Part shown: positions 51,233 to 61,735 of the stretch, in pieces
How positions within the stretch are numbered: the first letter of the stretch is position 1
Layout of the letters: each line of letters starts with the position of its first letter
Source of the DNA: Cryptomeria japonica
Lineage: Eukaryota > Streptophyta > Pinopsida > Cupressales > Cupressaceae
Assembly: GCF_030272615.1 (NCBI RefSeq)
Contig: NC_081415.1
Coordinates: forward strand, 605,875,137-605,939,136
Length of the DNA: 64,000 nt
Reading direction: 5' to 3'
Made by a program: the position numbers and the translations under genes
The notes under the pieces: model-generated
The model's input: only the letters and a program-made list of their open reading frames with translations
What the model was told of the DNA's origin: nothing
Databases searched by the model: none

Positions 51233-51240
51233 TGTCAATT
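51233..51240 (-). promoter_or_regulatory. Candidate TATA box in the 5' LTR of D
   Basis: Sense TATATAAA in a segment kept in every D-type LTR copy here (44272, 44574 and a diverged form at 51740). Confidence 0.5.
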
Positions 51241-51370
51241 AGGGTTGAAAGACTGATTGTTCTGACCTTAGGCCGACCTAGGAAGATTATTTTCCAATTT
51301 GCAAACTTAAAGACCCGAAGCCCCATAAGAGACTGGGCCCAAAATAGGGCCAGGGACCAGGGCACTGGGC

Positions 51371-51480
51371 GCCATGGTCCTGGGGGACCAGGGTGCTAGG
51401 TGCCATGATCCTGGGGGACCAGGGTGCTGGGCGCCATGGTCCTGAAGGACCAGGGCGCTGGGCGCCATGGTCCCACCTCC
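51371..51480. repeat. 31-bp-period hairpin array in D 5' LTR
   Basis: GCCATGG/GCCATGA landmarks at 51371, 51402, 51433 and 51464, exactly 31 bp apart. Hairpin cores are TGGTCCTGGGGGACCA (51375), TGATCCTGGGGGACCA (51406) and TGGTCCTGAAGGACCA (51437), then a half unit at 51468. GGCGCC palindromes lie between several cores. Confidence 0.92.
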
Positions 51481-51649
51481 AGGGATAGCAGGGTGCAAGG
51501 AGGATTAGGCCAGGGTGCGGAAAAATGCAGTTTTTGATGTCATGAACAAGTTTCGGGGTCTCCATTCAGGTTCAGTGTTGCGTCGCCATCGCGAAGACCC
51601 AAATGCAGTCAAAATTGCAAGTGTCACAATTTTAGGATGCTACAGTCAG

Positions 51650-51729
51650 TTCACACTATGTCCCATATTGACATCAATGACAACATACAATATCATTATG
51701 TCTTCATGTCGGTTTACATAATGCCAACA
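51650..51729 (-). repeat. 5' LTR of Copia3, outer 80 bp
   Basis: TTCACACTATGTCCC to ATGCCAACA, identical in order to 37382-37461. It completes the right LTR to 1625 bp. Confidence 0.92.
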
Positions 51730-52064
51730 AATTTCTCCTTATATACTTGCCAATTAGGGGTGTTTAGGTAATTTCCTGTCTTAGGCAGATATAGAGAAAC
51801 TTTTCCCACTTAACAATTGACAAGCCCAATGCAAGGGGGGACCAAAGGGGGCCCAAAATAGGGGTAGGACAAGGGAACCACACCCCTATCCTACCCTGAT
51901 TTAGGATATTCAGCAGCAAAAGGTAGTGCAAAATGATGGAAAATGCAAGTTTTTGATGACATGAGCATGTTTCCAGTCTCTGATCAGGCTTAGGGATTCG
52001 TCCACTAATGCAAAGACCCAAATGTGGTTGAAAATTGCAAGGGTTTCAAGTTTATAATGCTATA
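51730..52064 (-). repeat. Solo gypsy LTR (D-related), part 2
   Basis: Continues part 1 after Copia3: TATATACTTGCCAATTAGGG, CCCAAAATAGGG, AGTTTTTGATG and a terminal TATAATGCTATA matching the GATGCTACA end of D LTRs. It has no 31-bp hairpin array at the expected spot. Confidence 0.8.
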
Positions 52065-53162
52065 GCCAAATAGGAAAAAATCAATGATTTTTCTACATGA
52101 AAGGATTTGGGCTTTACAATTGTAAGCCCCGTAGGAAAAAATCAATGATTTTTTCTAAAAGGAAAGCAAAAACTAGATGTTGCATGTCCTTTTGTACTTG
52201 ATTCTTCTTTGAATTTAGATAGGGATTTAGAACTAGTTATTATCAGTACCATAGGGGACTTGAGGGGATCCCTCTTTAAGGAAAAATTAAACTAAATACT
52301 TTTCCTCTAGTTGAGTTTGTTTCTTCAAACAAATGTAGGATGACCCAATAGAGTCTGATTTCATTTTAGAGATCTTTGGAGAGTTTTGGCTTCAAAACTC
52401 ATTGACTATGGTTTTGATTATCCCTTTGTTTTAGTTCTAGTGTTTAGTTTGTATAGAATTCTCTAGTCTTAAGGCCAATTTCATTGTGAGTTATAGTTTC
52501 ACGTTGTTGAAGTCTTTCTTGGTATACAAGGTTTTGGGTTTCTTTCTAAACCCTCTCTAGTTCAGAGCTCTAGTCAAAATAACTAACCTAAATCAAAAAA
52601 CATCAAGTTAATAGGCTATAAGGTTAATTGATTTTATCAATGAAAATTTGATACAAGTTATAAATATTATCTACAAACCTAAGTGAATAATATTATATTA
52701 GTAATAACACATTAATGTGTAATAGAAATATTGATAGATATAATATGAATATTTGTACATGACTTAATTCTAGATAGATTGAAGGTGATTATTTAAATAG
52801 ATATATAAAGTATATACATATTATTATAAAACCATATTCCCTTATCCATGTAGTTCTATATGAATAATGAGTTACAGATTATTTTATTTTATAAGCATAA
52901 AGTTTTCACTATATAAAATTTGGTTATAGAAAAAAAGTAGTATAAGTAGTGTTAAAAAAGTGATAATATTTTGATCAAACAAGATGAACTAATCACGGTA
53001 CATAATATAAGTAAATTTGATCCCAATCGCATGACCAATAAATATTATCTAATCATAGTTGAAATTTTGTGATCAATTAAATGAGTGTATTATTAAAACC
53101 ATAGAAAAAAACTTTGAAATGTGATGTTAAAGAGATTGGTAGACCATAAGACGTGCAATTAC
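52065..53162 (+). repeat. Tandem duplication copy 2, piece 3
   Basis: Homologous to about 17924-18960 of copy 1, ending GTGCAATTAC. Its start includes a short local duplication: GGATTTGGGCTTTACAATTG recurs at 52104 although it is also just left of the solo LTR at 30906. Confidence 0.85.
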
Positions 53163-53979
53163 AATAGATATGATGTATGTTCAACCATTCTACTAAACGA
53201 GATCAACTTAGAAGGTTGTATGATGTAATTATGGACATAGATTACATTAGTATGCTTGGTCCCATTGTTCTAGGCCTCAATTTCATACTTGGACCTAAGA
53301 TTTTAAACCATTTATCTTAATCCTTATACAATTAATCTAATGAACAAATTATCAAGCCTAATTTTCCTAGAAACTAGCATTCAAAATTACTTAACAAATC
53401 AATTAAACGACTCTAGAAATAGATAATTAATAGATAAATTATTTTATGTTTACTTTTAAACTTTTCTCTACTTTTAACAAATAATAAAAATGGTACAATA
53501 TATTATAAGTTCATCTAATTTAGTTATTTTAACTTTTAATGTTTGAGAGTGCAAAGTATAAACATTTTTAAAAATAAAATTATATTTCCATAATTCAATC
53601 AAATTTAGATAAAATTCCTTCAAGGAAAAACCTTATTATTGACTTTAATTCTAAGGTTGTGTAGGATCAATCAATCCTCTATAAATTTCATTGAATGAGA
53701 ATCAATATGAAATTTATATGCTTGGAAGTTAAGGTAATTAATGTTTTTTCATTATTGACAAGTTTGCACATGCTCTCCTAGTGGCAAATCGAATAAAATA
53801 TTTAAGATATATTAGAGTGATTCAATTGAAGCAACTCGTTAAAAATAAAACTAAAAAATCACTCAAATTTAATTTCCCATATATATCACTTAAAACAAAG
53901 CAACTCTAAATTATTATAGATGGGAAAAGAATAATATATACATTCTAATGCTATGTAATTCATAAATTTGAGTAAAAAC
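53163..53979. other. No gene recognised
   Basis: AT-rich sequence between the duplicated segment and element E; no repeat edge or coding motif seen. Confidence 0.6.
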
Positions 53980-55230
53980 TATAGACACCTAAAAATGTCT
54001 CATTGATCATGTACTAATTATTCATCTAATTGATTAAATAATTATTTAATTATTTAATTAAGTTAATTAATCTTATTCTTCTAATTTCATATTTCCTCAT
54101 AATCTTACTAATTATTCTATTTCCTATTCTTTCATCACTTAATCATTTTAATCATTTTCTAAATATTAATTAAATATTTATTATTTAATTAATTTTAATT
54201 AATTCCCCAATTTAAATAATATTTATAATTTAAATTAATTACTTCTTGATTTCTATCTCAATGCTATCATCATTTAATCATTCTAACCATTTTCTAAATA
54301 TTAATTAAATATTTATTATTTAATTAATTATGATTAATCCTTTAAATTAAATAATCTTTATTATTTAATTAAATTCAATTTCTACATAATTAAATAGTGT
54401 CTTTAAATTATTTAATTAACTAATTAATTCTTCCATTTTCAAATCCCCAAATTCTAATTTCATTTAATTTCATATTCTTCTAATTTCTTCCAAATTCAAA
54501 TACATGTGCATGATTTCAAAAACCAAATTGAAAATCAAAGTCAAGTTCTAAATATATTCAAATACTAAATTAAATTAAATTAATTCAATTATTTGAATAA
54601 ATATCATGCAAAGATTAAATTGAAAATCTAAGTTATAATGCAAGAACATGCTAAATTAATTAATTAAATCAATCATCTCTCCAATCTCTATTTTCATCTT
54701 CTAGTTAGCTTTTTCTAAAATAAGCTTTCTTTGTCATCCTCTTTATTTCCTCCAATCATTCTTTTTTCTTCTTTCAGTTAACTTTTTCTCAATCAGTTAA
54801 CTCAATTAATCTATTCAATCTATTCTATTTCACCTCCAAATCAGCAGTTCAACTATCAATTTTCATGTGAGCTCACCTGAGTTCCACCTCTTGATCAATT
54901 TGTTCCACCTTTCAATCAATTTCATCCAATTTTCTATAAATTGAGCATCCAATATCCATTTTCAATAATCACAAACTTCGAATCTTTGTGTCACTTGTAG
55001 GTTACCAATGCAATATCTGAGAGCCATCATACCACAGAGAAGAAAAGAGCAATGGAAGCTATATGCGATCTTGGAATAGGGAGTTTTATTGAATCATTTT
55101 AATTCCTATTTGTTTGATATTGCATTATTTCATTGTTTGTTTGTTAGAATTCTTTGATTAGATAGGGATTTGTGATTTCCCTTTGATTCTAATTGATACT
55201 TGTTATTAAGATGAATTTTACTTGCACACA
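53980..55230 (+). repeat. 5' LTR of E (1251 bp)
   Basis: Starts TATAGACACCTAAAAATG (TG changed to TA) and ends GCACACA before TTTTGGTGAACCC. Very rich in TTAATTAA-type sequence. The start resembles the sense-strand start of F. The second LTR is not in the window, so edges rest on the primer site and on F. Confidence 0.75.
54935..54941 (+). promoter_or_regulatory. Candidate TATA box in the 5' LTR of E
   Basis: TATAAAT about 955 bp into the LTR and 290 bp before the primer site. Confidence 0.45.
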
Positions 55231-55233
55231 TTT

Positions 55234-55251
55234 TGGTGAACCCGACGTGAA
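55234..55251 (+). other. Primer-binding site of E
   Basis: TGGTGAACCCGACGTGAA, 3 bp after the LTR end; one base different from D. Confidence 0.8.
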
Positions 55252-55310
55252 ACACAGCTAATTTACCTTCTCTATATTTGATTTATCTAATTCTATTAAA
55301 ATTGGGTTGA

Positions 55311-55619
55311 TCTGGAAACAGATTACTTCTATTTCATGATTTTAGTATAACAATTTATTGCAAGAAAGGTACAGTTCAGGATTTCAAGTGCAAAAAGGAC
55401 AAAAGGACAAAAGAACAAAGAAGAGAATCCAAACGCTATCAAAAGATTCTCCAAGCAGAAAAGCAAATACAAGATTCGAAAGATCAACTGGCCTTTGATA
55501 GATATAACAGCTTAGTTCTTTCTTATCAAGTTAAATATGATCTAATCAATATTGAATGGATGATGAGAGATTTGGCTAGGGCCTCACAATTGGTTTTGCG
55601 GGTTTTTGATCGGGTTTAG
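55311..55619 (+). other. Open stretch without ATG in the E leader
   Basis: One frame stays open for 102 codons after a TGA at 55308, ending at TAG 55617-55619. The last 75 codons are highly charged (KDKRTKEQRRESKRYQKILQ, then AEKQIQDSKDQLAFDRYNSL) and could form a coiled coil. No in-frame ATG occurs until near the end, so translation would need splicing or a non-AUG start. Some Ogre-type elements carry an extra ORF before gag; this may be its relic, or chance. Confidence 0.4.
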
Positions 55620-55929
55620 TTTTCTTTTATTTTTTAGTTTTTAATTTTTTTGTTGTTTTGCCTGTCTATCATGCAATCACCCTATTAGTGTTACACAATC
55701 AATCTATTATCATCACATATTTGGCCTTTCAGAATTACGCACATGCTCTGTTATATTCATGCATTTGAGTTGTCAGTATCACGCAATCGCACAGGTATTG
55801 TCATGCATTCGCTTTTGTCAAATTTTTAGTTTCTATTTTCTGTTGGTTTGGTTTTACTAATAATCTCCTATTTACAGCCTGTGGCAAATTTAAAGAAAGG
55901 ATTGGATTAGTATTAGATTAGTTGCATGC

Positions 55930-56160
55930 ATCATCTAACACTTCATCTTTTGGTGCTTAAAGTCAGCAATAGTTAAAATGGACATGCATGGATAATCTCA
56001 CACTTCGTTGGTTGGTGCTTAAAATAAACATGGGCTAAAATTGACATGCATGTATCTCACACTTTGTCTTTTGGTACTTAAAATCAACAAATGTTTAATA
56101 TTGACATGTATGCCTTCATATTTCGAGTTGGTGTTTAAAATGGACATGCACATGTGTATT
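55930..56160 (+). repeat. Degenerate tandem repeat, about 59 bp, four units
   Basis: GGTGCTTAAA or variants at 55952, 56014, 56073 and 56130, each followed by AACA and GACATGCATG-like sequence. It lies in the leader of E. Confidence 0.85.
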
Positions 56161-57159
56161 CAACACCTAAATTTGGGCTATAAAACGAACATGAATCAGG
56201 CTGCATTAGATTAAATCATATTTCTTTTTTCTTAAGGTAAAGAATTTTTATCATGTTTGGGGTGGACCTACTATTGCTTTAACCGACTTTCCACCCGCCT
56301 TCGGGGTCTTGGGAGAAAGGAGGGAGGTGACAACGACATCCAATTTTTATTTTATTCTATGTAGTGAGGGGTATCTTTGACTGGGGATTTCATCACCCCA
56401 CAGAGGTACTTCAAATTTGGATGCATTGGGGATATCATCTCTCCCATCATACTCTCAAGAAGGTTTTTAGAGCCGCTATATAAGTATATTGGTCAGGCAG
56501 CTAGAGTGTTGAGTGAATTTGACGTATGTGGAGGCCTTCCTTGCACTGATAAGCTCAACTAAAGTCTTAAGTGGCTTGCTTTGAGAATCCATCATTGGAT
56601 CGAGATCCCTCAAAACCTAATACTACAATCCAATTTAGTAGCCCAAAACCCTACATCCAGTGATTATGGGAGTGGGGATCATGCCCCATAGATAGATACC
56701 CTGCATGTACCTTACACTATGATACAGAAATCCCTCGACTATAAGATCTTTGGATCTTCAGGATAAGAGAGACTAGCATGCCCGAGAAGTGCATGTCATG
56801 GAGTGGATGCAGTGTTGCTAGACTCTCTATCTATTCTTTTTTTTTTGGTATTTTATTGTAAGGGCCTCATTTGAATGGTGTCCACTTTCTAGCCTAAGAT
56901 TGTATTATGTGCTTTTTTATGTATTGTTGTGTTGGACCAGTATTGAGTCAGTCCTTTGGGCTATTTTAGGCCCTATCCTATGTATCTCTAAATGTTTTGA
57001 GATTGTGTGAAAATTGAGTCAGTCAGCTATACCTACCTCCAAGCAATTGTTCTCAGATTTGGAAAACTACAAAACCTATCATACACACGAAGTTACAGAA
57101 AACAGAGTCCATTTTTGAAAATAAAGTTTTTACATACTTGTGACCCTAGGAAGTCTTTG

Positions 57160-57330
57160 CATAGTTTTCACTTGCGTCCTTATTATCATCCTAAGCCTTT
57201 GCATAGTTCACACTTACATCCTCATTATCATCCTAAGTCTTTGCATATAGTCCTCATTCACGTCTTCATTATCACCCATAGTTGTTACATAGTCCTAATT
57301 TTGAGTCCACATTATCATCCTCATATACAT
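57160..57330 (+). repeat. Degenerate tandem repeat, about 43 bp, four units
   Basis: ATTATCATCC or ATTATCACCC at 57182, 57224, 57268 and 57311. The open frame 57007-57381 (repeated HPHYHPKSLH-like residues) is produced by this repeat. Confidence 0.85.
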
Positions 57331-57811
57331 CTTCATCTAGATCTCATATACATCTGTCTTAGTCCATTGCTAGTTGCATAATCATAGTATGTGTCATAAT
57401 GGGTCTCCTAGGTGATGGTTTGCTCCCCTTTGAGCAACCTAATCTAGTGCCAAATGGGTGTCAATGAGAAATCATTGATGGTCTAGCTAACTTAGCTTGG
57501 GACTCAAGGAGAAATGCACCTTAGTATATAGGAGTTGAGTACAAGATTAATATTGAGAATAAAATTGCACGTACAATTGATAGAGAGATTGAGATAGAAT
57601 GTCTAAGACAAGAAATGGAAAAACTTGCATTAAAGAAATCTAGAAATACTCAACAGGTCTCACATCAAAATCCTCAATAGAGAGTCTAGTCTAGTCTTGC
57701 ATACCTCATACTTATGTCTATAGTCCAGCATTAGTCATCGTCTTGCATAGAACCACCCTCATATAGTAGTCTTAGATGCCCATCACAAGGTCACAAAAGG
57801 CAAAAAGTATA

Positions 57812-60800
57812 ATGGACCCAAACAACGCCCAGCCTGTAAACCCAACTTGGAACATGGACATATCAACTAGTCAACAATTAGGTTCTCAGACAATGTCTAC
57901 CCTAAATGAATTACAATAGCATTTAACAAAAGAAGAAATTGAGTCATCTCAACAAGATCCACATGTCCTTATGATCCTAGATGCACTTATACATAGCGAT
58001 AGGGACAAATATCTCTCATTGTTATTACAAAATGGGGCAAAACTACCTGAAGATTTTGATGTCACAAAGATCTTACCACTGGGAAAAACTTTAGGTCAAG
58101 ATAACAGTCAAACACCACCCATGACACAAATACAAGCAACGAGCTCCAATTTTCTTCAAAACGTACCTATCCAAACAAATGTCAACACAAATGCAAACTT
58201 TCAAACAAGTGTGTCATCTTCGGCGGTCAGTGTTATTATACCAACACAAAGCATACCGATAATATCAAGTGTCTTAGCACCTATTCAAACACAAGAAACA
58301 AGTGCAACCCAACCTCCAGTTTCCTATTCTATAGGATCAACATATAGTCACCAAAATGCAAATCTAGGTCTTACCAATATAACAAGTACAACTCAACCAA
58401 ACATGGGTTTGCATATCACTTACTTCACAGTACCTAGTGGAACACAGAACACACAAAGTTATAATCATGGTACCTTCCAACAAACTCCTAGTTATGCAAC
58501 CACAAATCATTTTGTGGGACATACAAAAACACAAGGTGTACCTTTGACATAAACAGATATTCTGACACAACGATTACAGAATTTGCAACAACAAATGACA
58601 ACCATGTAAACTGGTAATGATAAAAAGAGCTACACAATGTAGGACTTACGTCCTTATCCATTCGATCACACATTATACATTTCACCTTTCCCACAACATT
58701 TTGAAATGCCTAAATTTGATAGATATCAAGGGAAGGGTGATCCTAGAGATCATATCAGAGAGTTTTTTACGGCATGTATAGAGGCTTCCATAGAAGATAC
58801 TTATTTAATGAGACTATTTCCTAAAAGTCTGGGAGGTCCGTCTTTAGAATGGTTTTCACATTTACCACCAACCATCACATCATGGGGAGAATTAGTAAAC
58901 AATTTATCACAAACTTCTCGCATAACATTGATACCCTGGTTACTTTGATGGACTTGTGTGCTGCTAAACAATATCAAAATGAAATGTTTGCATCCTTCAT
59001 ACAATGATGGAGGGCTCTCTATAAGAGGTGTAAGACAGTTATCCCAGAAATAGAACAAGTGGACATGTTCACAAAAAACTTGATCCCCAAGATTAAATAT
59101 CCGATATAAATGCAATGTTTAACCACATTCAAACAAATCACAGAAAAAGCTCTCAAATGTGAGAAGGGACTAGTAGAACAAGGTCTTATTAAGTATGGCA
59201 ACACCAACAACAATGACAAATCTAAGTTTTGGTCAAAAAACAAAAATGTGACCAATGACGGTATTGTAGACGCCAAAATGATAAATAGAACTCAACATGT
59301 TTTATCTTTGGGAATGAGTCAGTCATCTAATCCACATATAAGTAATAACACAACCTCCATAAATGTAAACGCTACAAAAAACATGAACACAAGATACCCC
59401 AAGGTAAATGCTCCAAGAAGAAATTACACACCTCTAGGAGAACCTATTGAGTCAGCACTCAAAAAAGTTAATATAGACAAACATGATCACTTTACCTGAA
59501 GTAAGAGTGTATGAACGAGGTCCTTTCAAACCCACATGGTGAAATGATAATGATTTTTGTGATTATCATTGGACTAAAGGTCATAAAACAGAAAGTTTCT
59601 ACAAATTGAAAAACTTGGTCCAAGATATAATAGACCAAGCAGACATCACAATTGATACCGATAAAACCTCAACAAACACAAATCACACAATTTTTAAGGG
59701 TCCATTTGTTAAGCATGACAAAGGGAAAGCTACCACATCAAGTACCCAAGACAATACAGCTAACTACAAAAAGGTCTCATATGACTACACTATTCATTCC
59801 ATTAGCTCAGGAGATATAGCAAACAATGATTCACAAGAAACATTTGATCAAGATGAGCAATATCTAGACATTCACACAGATGATAACCAAATTTATATGA
59901 TATCAGAGGCACCAAAATATGACGATGATAGAAATCTTTGTCTTGGAGATTGGGGGCATGATCAATCATCTCATTTAAGTTGGTTTGAAGATGGACTGAT
60001 AGAACATATCATGGATGTCAAACATACAAATAAAGACTATGAAGAAGGATTTAACATAAATATTGATAACACATCATATGATACTGACAAAACTTGTAAG
60101 GCATATGATATAGTGGCTATGATCACCATAACTCCCAGAGACAGAGAGTGTGCAGTAGTTACTCGCAAATCAAAAGTAACTTTACAAGGAATACCACAAA
60201 ATCAACCACCAATAGTAGGGACCTATAATATTGTTGAGAAACTTAAGAAAACTCTAGCACAGATATCATTATTCAAACTTTTACGTATTTCACCCACTCA
60301 TAGAGCTATACTAGACAAAGCACTTCAAGATTCGTTAGTGGATAGAGATATAGATGAAAACGCCTTCCAGTCTATGGTAGGAAATCTCACACAAGGCACA
60401 CATATTGCATTCACAGAACAAGATATTCCTAGTGATGGACTGCTTCATAATGACCCACTACATCTGGAAGCTTACATTCATAAGAGAAGAATCAAAAGAG
60501 TACTGGTAGATGGAGGAGACGGTCTCAACATTTGTACTTTAAAACTGGTTATGGCACTAGGATATTCTGAACTTCACATTGATTCATCCAAGAGGATAAA
60601 TATCAAGGCATATGATGATAAATAACATCCATCAAAAGGCATTGTAACACTACCTGTACAAGTGGGACCTATTACAACAAAGGTCACTTTTCAAGTCTTG
60701 GACAGAGAACAAGGATATAACATGTTATTGGGCCGCCCATGGATCTACACCATGCAAACAACACCATCCACATTTCATTAGTGTGTCAAATTCCCATACA

Positions 60801-60958
60801 ATGGTATTGAAATCACCATAAAGGGTGATCCAAATCCCTTCCAACATTGCAATTACTTGAAAGAAAGTGTGGATAATCAGGTACTTATTAATCAAGAAGC
60901 ACCTCTCATTACACAACTGAAGGCATTAACAATCACAAAAACAAAAAAGGATATGCCT
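57812..60958 (+). pseudogene. Element E gag-protease polyprotein remnant
   Basis: From ATG 57812 (MDPNNAQPVNPTWNMDIS) the reading passes through stops and at least two frame shifts. Gag domain at about 58700-59000 (FDRYQGKGDPRDHIREFFTA, SLEWFSHLPPTITSWGEL). The zinc region near 59550-59620 reads C-D-Y-H, then G-H, then K-L-K-N-L-V-Q-D, with the last Cys lost. The retropepsin motif VLVDGGDGLNIC has DGG at 60509-60517, the usual form in Tat-type gypsy. LLGRPWIYTMQTT and VKFPYNGIEITIKGD follow, corresponding to the D protein. The order matches D, but E is more decayed. It is interrupted around 61040. Confidence 0.85.
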
Positions 60959-61018
60959 TGAACATCAACCTTACAGATACAAGATATGGGTTGTGGAGAG
61001 TATTCTATGGCAAATAAT

Positions 61019-61280
61019 TTAAGTGCAGTGAATATAGGCCCTGACATCTTCCACATAAACCACACCATTGGGAACCCTCAAAAATGCGCCAGTAGAGTCT
61101 TCCTTCATAGCAATTTGGAGAACTTCCTTGAAAATAGGTCTAAGCCTATCTGTAGCCTCAACAACAGTGGGATTCATGATGAAAGTAGGAGCAGATGATG
61201 ATTCAAATGCCATTTCAAAGAAATACCTGGATAACAGTCATCGGTTGAAAGATTTTGATTACTTCCCAGATAACTACTAG
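61019..61280 (-). pseudogene. Unrecognised coding-like fragment
   Basis: A minus-strand frame reading AFESSSAPTFIMNPTVVEAT, then DRLRPIFKEVLQIAMKEDST, then GAFLRVPNGVVYVED looks coding-like in composition. Other open stretches lie between it and the copia gag (61300-61730). I do not recognise it as gag, protease, integrase or RT. It sits where copia protease and integrase would be expected, so it may be captured sequence or a different repeat. Confidence 0.35.
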
Positions 61281-61735
61281 AAATTCTTTGGAATGCCTTT
61301 GCTTTCTCTTGATCACCTATCATTTACCTTTGCTTCGCTCTAGTTTTCTCAAGCGCTGGGTGAGTGAAAATGAGTCCATCTTCCCTTTTTATCAACAAGT
61401 AAACCCTAATTCATCATTGTCATAAATGCTTAGCGATATGCCCTACCAAGTGTCAGTTTCACAGTTTTACGCCGAATAAACCTCCATTAATGATCAATAC
61501 CACTCTCCAGATCTCTTTCCAGATCTCTTCCAAGGAATATTTAACATTCGCAATGAATTTTCCAACCCCTAAGGCATATGCCTCAATTACTAGTTGAATT
61601 TCTTGCCGGTGCAGGAGTGCTTTGTTCTACCGGTGGAGTTAGAGGTGCAATTACTAGTGTAGGTGCATCTCCACTTGGTTCTTCTAACTTTTTAACCCAT
61701 CTCATGGTGTGATCTTGTTGTATTTCATCTAATTT

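Larger units (their letters stand above)
43409..51644 (-). mobile_element. Gag-protease-only Ty3/gypsy element D (8236 bp)
   Basis: LTRs 43409-44969 and 50348-51644 in minus orientation, with target duplication GTCGG/GTCAG (one mismatch). It is inserted in the right LTR of Copia3; the host LTR reads through once it is removed. Between primer site and polypurine tract there is one long frame encoding gag and a retropepsin-like domain, and no RT, RNase H or integrase. The gag and zinc-region style (CX2HX4HX4C then LKGKIQDLID) points to the Tat/Ogre-like side of gypsy. It looks non-autonomous and would need enzymes in trans. Confidence 0.9.
50348..51644 (-). repeat. 5' LTR of D (1297 bp)
   Basis: Edges TGTAAAGCGG and GATGCTACA. 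It lacks the 302-bp duplication of the 3' LTR but has four 31-bp hairpin units instead of three. Confidence 0.92.
31805..51729 (-). mobile_element. SIRE-like Ty1/copia element Copia3
   Basis: A full copia element inserted in the solo LTR. After removing nested material each LTR is 1625 bp: 31805-33176 plus 37209-37461 on the left, 41864-43408 plus 51650-51729 on the right. It has a clear primer site, gag, protease, integrase, RT, RNase H and polypurine tract. It resembles Copia2 in all domains but belongs to a different LTR family. The left edge shows GG instead of TG. A target duplication could not be resolved. Confidence 0.93.
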
